40,563 nt of DNA from Microvirga lupini. Lineage in GTDB: Bacteria; Pseudomonadota; Alphaproteobacteria; Rhizobiales; Beijerinckiaceae. Where the stretch lies: the NCBI GenBank assembly GCA_000517005.1, contig KI911970.1:21733-62295 (forward strand), given 5' to 3'. Position numbers and translations under genes: made by a program. The first letter of the stretch is position 1. Each line of letters starts with the position of its first letter. This document shows positions 33,078-38,307 of this stretch, piece after piece. The notes beneath the pieces are model-generated. The model was not told the DNA's origin. It saw only the letters and a program-made list of their open reading frames with translations, and searched no databases.

Positions 33078-34760
33078 ATGACACCTACGAACCCTAATGT
33101 ACCCCCGGCTCTGCAAGATTTCCGCAACTATCTTTACATCTGCTGGCTCCACCTGAACCTGCCAGAGCCCACCGACGTTCAATTCGACCTAGCTCACTAC
33201 CTCCAACACGGTCCCAGGCGATGCATCATCGAGGCCTTCCGAGGCGTCGGTAAGAGTTGGATCACTTCGGCCTATGTCACTTGGCTCCTGCTCATGGACC
33301 CCGACCACAAGATCCTCGTGGTGTCCGCCTCCAAGGACCGTGCAGACGCCTTCTCGACCTTCACCATGCGTCTCATCAAGGAGATGCCTGTCCTGGCCCA
33401 CCTGATCCCCGGCAAGGGGCAGCGGGACAGCATGGTGGCCTTCGACGTGGGACCGGCTCGTGCCGCTCACGCCCCCTCCGTGAAGTCCGTGGGTATCACC
33501 GGGCAGCTCACCGGCTCCCGCGCCAACACGATCATCGCGGACGACATCGAGGTCCCAAACAACAGCGCCACGCAGATGATGCGGGACAAGCTCTCGGAGA
33601 CCGTGAAGGAGTTCGACGCGCTGCTGTCTCCTGGTGGTCGCGTCGTGTACCTAGGCACCCCCCAGTGTGAGATGAGCCTCTACAACGAACTCACCAACCG
33701 TGGATACGAGATGAGGGTCTGGCCTGCCCGTATCCCTGACAACAAGGCAATCGAAGGTTACGGCAGTCGTCTGGCCCCATACATCATGGACCTCATGGCC
33801 CAAGGATGGAAGGAGCGCCAACCCACCGATCCCAAGCGGTTCTCCGACATGGACCTCATCGAGCGCGAGGCATCCTATGGCCGGGGTGGCTTCGCCCTCC
33901 AGTTCATGCTGGACACCCGCCTGAGTGACGCTGATAGATACCCGCTGAAGCTCTCCGATCTGATCATAATGTCCTGCCGCTCCGACGTAGCCCCTGTAAA
34001 GCTCTCCTGGGCCTCAGGAAGCCAATACGAGCTCCAAGGGCTACCTATGGTCGGCTTCAACGGAGATCGCTTCCACGGGCCTGCATTCGTGTCTAATGAG
34101 TATGCTGAGTTCACTGGCTCCGTCATGGCTATCGACCCCTCGGGCCGAGGCACCGACGAGACCACCTATGCCGTCGTGAAGTTCCTCAACGGCCACCCCT
34201 ATCTGGCGGCGGCTGGTGGTCACATGGACGGCTACTCGGATGAGACCCTGGAGCGCCTTGCGAAGCTCGCCAAGAACCATGCAGTGAACCATGTGATCAT
34301 CGAAGCGAACTTCGGTGACGGTATGTTCACCAAGCTGATCCAGCCGGTGTTCCATAGGATCCACCGCTGCCTGATCGAGGAGGTCAAACACTCCAAGCAG
34401 AAGGAAGCCCGGATCATTGATACCCTGGAACCCGTAATGATGCGCCACAAGCTCATTGTGGATCCCCTGGTGATCAAGGAGGATCTCGCCTCTATCCAGT
34501 CCTACCCGGCAGATAAGGCCATGAACTACTCCCTGTTCTACCAGATGACCCGCATCACGAAGGACCGGGGCTCCCTGGCCAAGGATGATCGCCTGGATGC
34601 CGTGGCTATGGCCGTGGCCTACTGGACGGAGCATATGGCACGGGATGCCGACAAGGCTCACGAGCAGCACATGGAGAAGCTCCGCGAGGAGGAACTCAGG
34701 AAGTTCATGTCGAACTTCGGCAAGGACCGGAACAGGGATAACCTCTGGGTCAGGGTCTAA
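33078..34760 (+). CDS. Terminase large subunit, DNA maturase B (T7 gp19-like)
   Basis: 560 aa, against 586 in T7. ATPase-nuclease that packages DNA and cuts the termini. Walker A is EAFRGVGKSW, Walker B region IIADDIEVPNNS. The RNase H-like nuclease contains VMAIDPSGRGTDETTYAVV, IIEANFGDGMFTKLI and KDDRLDAVAMAVAYW. ATG 33078 with AAGGAA is preferred over in-frame GTG 33039. It is the last gene before the repeat-rich stretch, as gene 19 is in T7. Confidence 0.97.
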   Translation: MTPTNPNVPPALQDFRNYLYICWLHLNLPEPTDVQFDLAHYLQHGPRRCIIEAFRGVGKSWITSAYVTWLLLMDPDHKILVVSASKDRADAFSTFTMRLIKEMPVLAHLIPGKGQRDSMVAFDVGPARAAHAPSVKSVGITGQLTGSRANTIIADDIEVPNNSATQMMRDKLSETVKEFDALLSPGGRVVYLGTPQCEMSLYNELTNRGYEMRVWPARIPDNKAIEGYGSRLAPYIMDLMAQGWKERQPTDPKRFSDMDLIEREASYGRGGFALQFMLDTRLSDADRYPLKLSDLIIMSCRSDVAPVKLSWASGSQYELQGLPMVGFNGDRFHGPAFVSNEYAEFTGSVMAIDPSGRGTDETTYAVVKFLNGHPYLAAAGGHMDGYSDETLERLAKLAKNHAVNHVIIEANFGDGMFTKLIQPVFHRIHRCLIEEVKHSKQKEARIIDTLEPVMMRHKLIVDPLVIKEDLASIQSYPADKAMNYSLFYQMTRITKDRGSLAKDDRLDAVAMAVAYWTEHMARDADKAHEQHMEKLREEELRKFMSNFGKDRNRDNLWVRV

Positions 34761-34788
34761 GCTTCGGCTGAAGCCTCTAGCTGACCGT

Positions 34789-34816
34789 GGCACTTTATAT
34801 AGCGGCACCTTGCAGA
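34789..34816 (+). promoter_or_regulatory. 28-bp repeat element, copy 6, after the terminase gene
   Basis: GGCAC at 34789 and GCGGCACCTTGCAGA ending at 34816. It shares TGACCGTGGCACT at its left end with copy 5 and a downstream AATAAGACCCCC with copy 1. The position matches T7 phi-OR at the right genome end, which drives transcription used in replication or packaging. Confidence 0.55.
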
Positions 34817-34858
34817 GGGATAAAATAAGACCCCCGCTTTGTGTATATATAGGTGTAT

Positions 34859-34925
34859 CTTTAGGTATATCTTTAGGAGACTCTTTAGGTATATCTTTAG
34901 GAGACTCTTTAGGAGGCTCTTTAGG
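34859..34925 (+). repeat. Tandem CTTTAGG array, like T7 terminal short repeats
   Basis: Six perfect CTTTAGG heptamers start at 34859, 34871, 34883, 34895, 34907 and 34919, exactly 12 bp apart, joined by TATAT or AGACT/AGGCT spacers. The reverse complement CCTAAAG is the heptamer of the SRL and SRR arrays next to the terminal repeats of T7. Degenerate units follow near 35052 and at 35064-35075. Confidence 0.9.
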
Positions 34926-35165
34926 AGACCTGGGAGAGTGATGCTAGGGATGATGATGCTTATGCATCCTCCTTAGTCTCACCTCTCTAGGTCTTCGTTA
35001 GGGTGTCCTGGGTATCCTGTCTAGGCTTTGCCTATCCACTCAACCCAGGACTCTATAGGAGTTTCTCTAGGAGACCCCCTAGGTTTTGTTACAAAATTGT
35101 TAAAGCCAGTATCTAAGGCGAGAGCGGATCGCTTCCCCCCGGTACCCCTTCCTGCGTGTGCAGGC

Positions 35166-35241
35166 GGTATCGGGCGTGTGTCGTCGCGGGTGTGATACCG
35201 GGTGCATGATACCACGTGGGTGACGTCACCCGGGCGATACC
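35166..35241. repeat. GATACC iterons around a 14-bp perfect palindrome
   Basis: GATACC at 35194, 35208 and 35236 and its complement GGTATC at 35166. Between the last two forward copies lies the perfect palindrome GGGTGACGTCACCC (35218-35231). It looks like a protein-binding array. A role in packaging, origin function or repression is possible. Confidence 0.65.
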
Positions 35242-35401
35242 GTGCGTTCATTATCCGCTCAAATGGGGGTCTTGTAGAGCTCTTATCGAGGTCTTTGTGA
35301 CCATCGCCTAGGGAAACCGAGGGGATGCTGTATCCCTTTCCTGTGACGTAAGCAGTTCTTCACTGCGTTCAGAGGGTCTAGCGGGGCGTACCGTGAGCCA
35401 T

Positions 35402-35455
35402 CGCCAGGACATCGGCACGACCACGCCAGGGACACGCCAGGACACCGCCAAGGGT
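35402..35455. repeat. CGCCAGGACA-type direct repeats
   Basis: CGCCAGGACA at 35402 and 35435, CGCCAGGGACA at 35424 and CGCCAAGG at 35446: four related units in 54 bp with 11-22 bp spacing. Unknown role; possible terminase or replication-protein binding repeats. Confidence 0.6.
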
Positions 35456-35729
35456 CGGGGCTTGTCGCCGTGTTTGCCTTGTGCATCGCTGATTTATCGT
35501 TTTGCCTCACCTAGCGTCCACCTAGCGAAGCACCACAAGAGCCCTACGCAGCCTCTAGGCGAGGCTTAGGCCAAATCACACCGCAAGAGGGCCCAACGCA
35601 GTGCTGAAAGGGTCTCGCAATGAGTACCGCAAGACACCTCCAAGGCCTCTCCACGTCACAAAACTCGCCAGGAAAACCCAACGAAAACAAGCATTTATCA
35701 TTTTTTTGTTCTTTTTTGAAAATAGGGGA

Positions 35730-35758
35730 TTGACGGTCCAATACGCTGTACCCTATGT
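35730..35758 (+). promoter_or_regulatory. Host-type early promoter
   Basis: TTGACG (35730-35735), 17-bp spacer, CTATGT (35753-35758). This fits the alphaproteobacterial housekeeping pattern CTTGAC-N17-CTATAT. A T-rich run with TTTTTGAAAATA (35700-35723) lies just upstream and could act as an UP element. Transcription would begin near 35765, directly before the CACCGCA hairpin. It is the strongest host-like promoter in the window and precedes all left-end early genes. Confidence 0.65.
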
Positions 35759-35766
35759 TTATCTCA

Positions 35767-35938
35767 CACCGCAGCGACATGCGGTGCCGGTCCAGCCCGG
35801 TGCAAGGCTCCTTCGAGGCCTGAGAGACAAGCTCCAAGAGCGGAGCGGTAAACATCGAAGCGCCAGGGTGGATACTCGGGGCGGCTCGGCAGCGGCATGA
35901 CGGATAGTGATGTGAACGCGAGGGCCTCAACCGACCGG
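35767..35938 (+). ncRNA. Multi-helix structured leader RNA, unknown class
   Basis: Begins with hairpin CACCGCA/TGCGGTG (35767-35786). Nested helices follow: CCGGTC 35787-35792 with GACCGG 35933-35938; GAGGCC 35815-35820 with GGCCTC 35923-35928; GCTCC 35831 with GGAGC 35842; ACATC 35852-35856 with GATGT 35909-35913, extended across a GTAA/GAA internal loop to GCG/CGC (competing with the GGAGC pair); and CGCC 35861 with GGCG 35880. All are consistent with one fold. I recognise no known RNA class. It lies between the early promoter and the first ribozyme. Confidence 0.5.
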
Positions 35939-35967
35939 ACATCAGGGTAAGTAAGCGGGTAGATCCC

Positions 35968-36053
35968 GGAGAAGTTGGTCTAGGGGTGACGCTCCCCTAC
36001 TGACGAGCCTAGCGTTGCTAAACGCAACCAGAGCAGGGCGAAACCAACTCTCT
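35968..36053 (+). ncRNA. Hammerhead ribozyme 1 (type III, open at stem III)
   Basis: Stem III: AGTTGG 35973-35978 with CCAACT 36044-36049, extended by GGAG/CTCT across one bulged A. Cleavage triplet GTC 35978-35980, cut expected after 35980. Stem I: TAGGGG 35981-35986 with CCCCTA 35994-35999. Core CTGACGA 36000-36006. Stem II: GCCT/GGGC plus GC/GC and GTTGC/GCAAC (36007-36039). Core GAAA 36040-36043, whose last A pairs with T 35979. Every conserved hammerhead core position is present. The Shine-Dalgarno AGGAG of the first early gene starts right after stem III. Confidence 0.9.
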
Positions 36054-36066
36054 AGGAGAACACCTA

Positions 36067-36237
36067 ATGACACGAGAACAAGCCCTATGGGCCTCCAAGC
36101 ACGATTGGTGGCTCTGCACCATCATAGGAAGCACAGGTGAATGTGTGGTCGTCGTAAGAGACTGGGACGATGGCGGTAAGGAGATCGAGATCGGTTTCCG
36201 CGACTACCGCAAGCTCAGGGCATGGGCAGGGTACTGA
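36067..36237 (+). CDS. Small early protein, unknown function
   Basis: 56 aa: TREQALWASKHDWWLCTIIG followed by an acidic, Val-rich part and FRDYRKLRAWAGY. TAGGAG (36053-36058) lies 8 bp before ATG 36067 and next to ribozyme 1. First gene of the early region; T7 has anti-host proteins such as gp0.3 here, but no resemblance is seen. Confidence 0.7.
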   Translation: MTREQALWASKHDWWLCTIIGSTGECVVVVRDWDDGGKEIEIGFRDYRKLRAWAGY

Positions 36238-36260
36238 GTACCACGCTTTTGTGATGGTCC

Positions 36261-36284
36261 AAGGGTCCACTACGGTGGATCCTT
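36261..36284 (+). other. 10-bp AAGGGTCCAC hairpin between early genes
   Basis: AAGGGTCCAC and GTGGATCCTT pair over ten positions (one G-T) with loop TACG, in the gap between the first two early genes. Same family as the GGGTCC hairpins at 2890 and 10572; no T-run follows. Confidence 0.6.
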
Positions 36285-36350
36285 CAGCGATCACAGGATC
36301 GATAGATCCCGCAAGGATCGACACGCAACCCTCAACACTGGAGAACACCA

Positions 36351-36509
36351 ATGCTTCTCAATTCCCTCTCGATTGCCCTGTGTGTCGCTCGGCAGCATCG
36401 TTTCGGCGCAGGGCGCGGCTACACCTACCGAGCCTCGCGGAGCCCATTCCATCCCGGTTACTTTAGCGTTGTCGTCTACCGCTATGGCCAGCCCGTGACC
36501 TACCTGTGA
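36351..36509 (+). CDS. Small basic early protein, unknown function
   Basis: 52 aa from ATG 36351 with GGAG upstream. Rich in Arg, Tyr and Ser (RQHRFGAGRGYTYRASRSPF). The stop is followed after three bases by AACGGTCCACCATA, which recurs at 37242-37255, and then ribozyme 2. No family recognised. Confidence 0.6.
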   Translation: MLLNSLSIALCVARQHRFGAGRGYTYRASRSPFHPGYFSVVVYRYGQPVTYL

Positions 36510-36534
36510 CCTAACGGTCCACCATACTCAACCA

Positions 36535-36609
36535 TCAAGGCGAAACCTAGGGTCCTCTCAAGGGGGCCCGATGGTCGACCGCTAGGGGCGGTCCTGATGA
36601 GCCTACTGA
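36535..36609 (+). ncRNA. Hammerhead ribozyme 2 (type II, open at stem II)
   Basis: Stem II: AGGC 36538-36541 with GCCT 36601-36604, extended by TCA/TGA across a two-base bulge. Core GAAA 36542-36545. Stem III: CC/GG next to the core, an internal loop, GGGTCCTC with GGGGGCCC-type pairing (36550-36557 with 36562-36569) and loop TCAA. Cleavage triplet GTC 36574-36576. Stem I: GACCGC 36577-36582 with GCGGTC 36588-36593, loop TAGGG. Core CTGATGA 36594-36600. It ends 16 bp before the Shine-Dalgarno of the kinase gene. Confidence 0.88.
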
Positions 36610-36636
36610 CTGTCAGCCTTCATGTGGAGAATGACC

Positions 36637-37242
36637 ATGGAAACCTTCAAAAGCTCTAAAGCCTACATCGCTGCCCTTCGAGGTCGCGGCTTCAAGGTCA
36701 TTGGGATGGGGTTCTTCTCGATGGTCTTAGGGAAACCAGGGTGCTCCCAGGTGGTCAAGGTGTGTCGTGATAGGGACGATGTGTGGCCTCTCTATGCGGA
36801 GTGGGCCTTCCATAATCCAGGCCCGTTAGTTCCTCGGATCCTCTCGCTGAAGTGGCATGGCGAGGGTCAGGACGCATTCTTCGTGGCAGTGCTCGACCGC
36901 ATGGATGAGACGGTCCACGACCGCAGGTTCAATATGACCGTGAGACAGGATCTTCGCGACGATGCCGAACTGTTCTGCGATGCTCTGGCCCGGAACAGTA
37001 CCGGCCTCTCGCACTGCCTCAAGGCGCTTGACCGCAAGGGCTTTGGTGAGGTCGCCGATCTCCTGCGCAGGCTGCGGGAGGTCTTCCCCTACGCTTACTT
37101 CGATATCCACGCGGCCAACTGGATGTATGACGCCTCAGGCGCTCTCATCCTTACGGACCCCTTCTCTGAAGACAAGATGAAGGTCGAGCCCAAGCGCCTC
37201 AAGCATAGCCGTTCCACCGCCCCTGCCTCTCTTGCTGCCTAA
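36637..37242 (+). CDS. Protein kinase-like early protein (T7 gp0.7-like)
   Basis: About 201 aa. A Gly-rich loop region (VIGMGFFSMVLGKPG) is followed by K41 in QVVKVCRD, the likely ATP lysine. The catalytic loop is FDIHAANWM with D156 and N161, and ILTDPF carries D174 as the metal-binding aspartate. This is the layout of short podophage Ser/Thr kinases related to T7 gp0.7, which phosphorylates host RNA polymerase, RNase III and other proteins and helps host shut-off. The C-terminal part of gp0.7 that blocks transcription is absent. GGAGA lies 6 bp before ATG 36637; ATG 36631 and 36622 are alternatives. Confidence 0.8.
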   Translation: METFKSSKAYIAALRGRGFKVIGMGFFSMVLGKPGCSQVVKVCRDRDDVWPLYAEWAFHNPGPLVPRILSLKWHGEGQDAFFVAVLDRMDETVHDRRFNMTVRQDLRDDAELFCDALARNSTGLSHCLKALDRKGFGEVADLLRRLREVFPYAYFDIHAANWMYDASGALILTDPFSEDKMKVEPKRLKHSRSTAPASLAA

Positions 37243-37266
37243 ACGGTCCACCATAGGAGACCCATC

Positions 37267-37452
37267 ATGACCTTCCACATATTCCGCCGCAAGGGTCGCT
37301 GGACAGTGACCCAGGAGGCCTCTGGGCTGTCCCATGAGTGGATCACCCTGCCTGTCGTCGTGGCCTCTGGGCTGGCCTCCAAGCGTAAAGCTCAGGCACT
37401 CGCTAAGGCTCTGGGTGGACGCTCCGCAGTCATCCGCATGGAGACCGTATGA
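37267..37452 (+). CDS. Small basic early protein, unknown function
   Basis: 61 aa. FHIFRRKGRWTVTQEASG then SKRKAQALAKALGGRSAVI. AGGAG lies 7 bp before the ATG. Overlaps the next ORF by ATGA. No domain recognised, although the basic end suggests nucleic-acid contact. Confidence 0.65.
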   Translation: MTFHIFRRKGRWTVTQEASGLSHEWITLPVVVASGLASKRKAQALAKALGGRSAVIRMETV

Positions 37453-37529
37453 TGCTCCCTTATTACACCATCGCCGTGCTGAGCTTCTGTGCCGGTATCA
37501 CCCTAGCTTGGGCGGTAGTTCATAGGTAA
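37449..37529 (+). CDS. 26-residue membrane peptide
   Basis: ATGATG start overlaps the preceding TGA. Nearly all hydrophobic (TIAVLSFCAGITLAWAVVH). Too short for family assignment; supported by coupling and a clean membrane segment. Confidence 0.5.
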   Translation: MMLPYYTIAVLSFCAGITLAWAVVHR

Positions 37530-37541
37530 ACTAAACCGTTG

Positions 37542-37616
37542 TTCATGAAGGACGAAACCGCAGGGGGTGCGCTCTGCGGTCGCAGGGTTAGGCCCTGCCT
37601 GATGAGTCCACGTGGA
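37542..37616 (+). ncRNA. Hammerhead ribozyme 3 (type II, open at stem II)
   Basis: Stem II: GGAC 37550-37553 with GTCC 37606-37609, extended by TTCATG 37542-37547 with CGTGGA 37611-37616 across small bulges. Core GAAA 37554-37557. Stem III: CCGCAG 37558-37563 with CTGCGG 37574-37579, perfect. Cleavage triplet GTC 37579-37581. Stem I: GCAGGG 37582-37587 with CCCTGC 37593-37598, loop TTAGG. Core CTGATGA 37599-37605. Arrangement and stem I loop closely match ribozyme 2 although the stem sequences differ. Confidence 0.93.
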
Positions 37617-37704
37617 GATCTTAAGGGGACACATTGGTGAACCGACATGTAAAGCCCAAAATTGCGGGCTCTACTTAGTCATTCTGCCGCATTGCGGTAA
37701 TGAT

Positions 37705-37714
37705 TCGTTAACGA
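37705..37714. promoter_or_regulatory. TCGTTAACGA palindrome, candidate operator
   Basis: Perfect 10-bp palindrome upstream of the winged-helix and integrase genes. A regulator-binding role is a guess based on position. Confidence 0.3.
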
Positions 37715-37821
37715 TTACGTGCGGGTCACGGGCCTCCTAGGAACCGGCTCGGACTTCCCACAACAGGCACTTCTCGTTAGCGGCCACCGGCGTGTAATCG
37801 CTCGGGGCAATAGGGGTTATT

Positions 37822-38157
37822 ATGCACACCATTTGGTTTAGTCTCCCTCATATTGAGGTATACGCAGAGTACAATCCGCTTGCCCCTTCAACATGGGCCG
37901 TTGTACGCGACGAGGGGGGCACAGAGCTTTTCTTCTGGCGCTTTCGACTATCGGTCTCGTCTAATAAAACCACAGGGAAGTCTTATGGCATCGAAGAATG
38001 CACTTACTCGCGCCCTCCTCCTAGTGGAGGAGTTTCGGAAGGTTTATCCCGAGTTCCCGCCGCTCGCGATGTCCTGCCTTTTGCTGATAGCAGACAAGCC
38101 GCGTATTTCCCTGAAAGAACTCGGGGACCGGACAGGGGCAGGCAAGTCTACCATTAA
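37822..38157 (+). CDS. Doubtful ORF before the winged-helix gene
   Basis: 111 aa from ATG 37822 with AGGGG upstream. The first ~50 residues (HTIWFSLPHIEVYAEYNPLA) look protein-like. The second half runs out of frame through the better-supported winged-helix gene and reads like a shadow. It could be a short real gene whose true end was lost, or noise. Kept only as a possibility. Confidence 0.2.
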   Translation: MHTIWFSLPHIEVYAEYNPLAPSTWAVVRDEGGTELFFWRFRLSVSSNKTTGKSYGIEECTYSRPPPSGGVSEGLSRVPAARDVLPFADSRQAAYFPERTRGPDRGRQVYH

Positions 38158-38305
38158 CCGTACAGCCGCCATGCTGGCAGGGGGGTGGGGAACTCCTCTG
38201 ATCCAGTACGGCAGAGATCCGCTCGACGCTCGGAACAACGTCGCGTGGATGACGCCCCAAGGGGAGCGTCTTATTCGTTCCGTCCTTCACTACATGGAGC
38301 CGTGA
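37985..38305 (+). CDS. Winged-helix (MarR-like) regulator before the integrase
   Basis: 106 aa. TRALLLVEEFRKVYPEFPPLAM then ISLKELGDRTGAGKSTINRT as the probable recognition helix unit, and a wing region with ARNNVAWMTPQGERLIRSVL; this is the MarR/winged-helix layout. GGGAAG precedes ATG 37985. The gene ends 2 bp before the integrase ATG, so the two form an operon. Candidate lysogeny repressor or integration regulator; a direct excisionase role cannot be excluded. Confidence 0.75.
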   Translation: MASKNALTRALLLVEEFRKVYPEFPPLAMSCLLLIADKPRISLKELGDRTGAGKSTINRTAAMLAGGWGTPLIQYGRDPLDARNNVAWMTPQGERLIRSVLHYMEP

Positions 38306-38307
38306 GT

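Larger units (their letters stand above)
34761..36066. other. Gene-free, repeat-rich stretch; probable genome-end region and early promoter
   Basis: About 1.3 kb without a credible gene. In order it holds 28-bp repeat copy 6, a CTTTAGG tandem array, CTAGG-rich sequence, GATACC iterons with a perfect palindrome, CGCCAGGACA repeats, an AT-rich block with a host-type promoter, a multi-helix RNA and the first hammerhead ribozyme. In T7 the same interval holds phi-OR, short repeats, the terminal repeat and the early promoters. The terminal repeat itself cannot be seen because only one copy would remain in a circularised assembly; 34930-35700 is the likely place. Confidence 0.7.
37530..37984. other. 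Intergenic stretch with ribozyme 3 and candidate regulatory dyads
   Basis: After ribozyme 3 the stretch contains hairpin AGCCC/GGGCT (37653-37670), CCGC/GCGG (near 37688-37698) and the perfect 10-bp palindrome TCGTTAACGA (37705-37714). This is a plausible place for an operator and promoter of the winged-helix/integrase pair. A weak open frame starts at 37822. No attachment site could be recognised. Confidence 0.5.

Noticed and set aside
34585..34941. 118-aa frame ending in SLGISLGD-type repeats
   Set aside because: The first part is a shadow of the terminase gene and the repeats are only a translation of the CTTTAGG array.
35402..35455. Possible CRISPR array in the repeat-rich region
   Set aside because: Repeats are too short and irregular, with spacers of uneven length and no cas genes.
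35601..35900. 99-aa open frame in the genome-end region
   Set aside because: It runs across a T-rich block, the predicted early promoter and the structured leader, has no ribosome-binding site and shows no protein-like pattern.
37637..37678. 13-codon GTG frame after ribozyme 3
   Set aside because: A purine-rich stretch lies upstream, but the frame is too short and overlaps the AGCCC/GGGCT hairpin.
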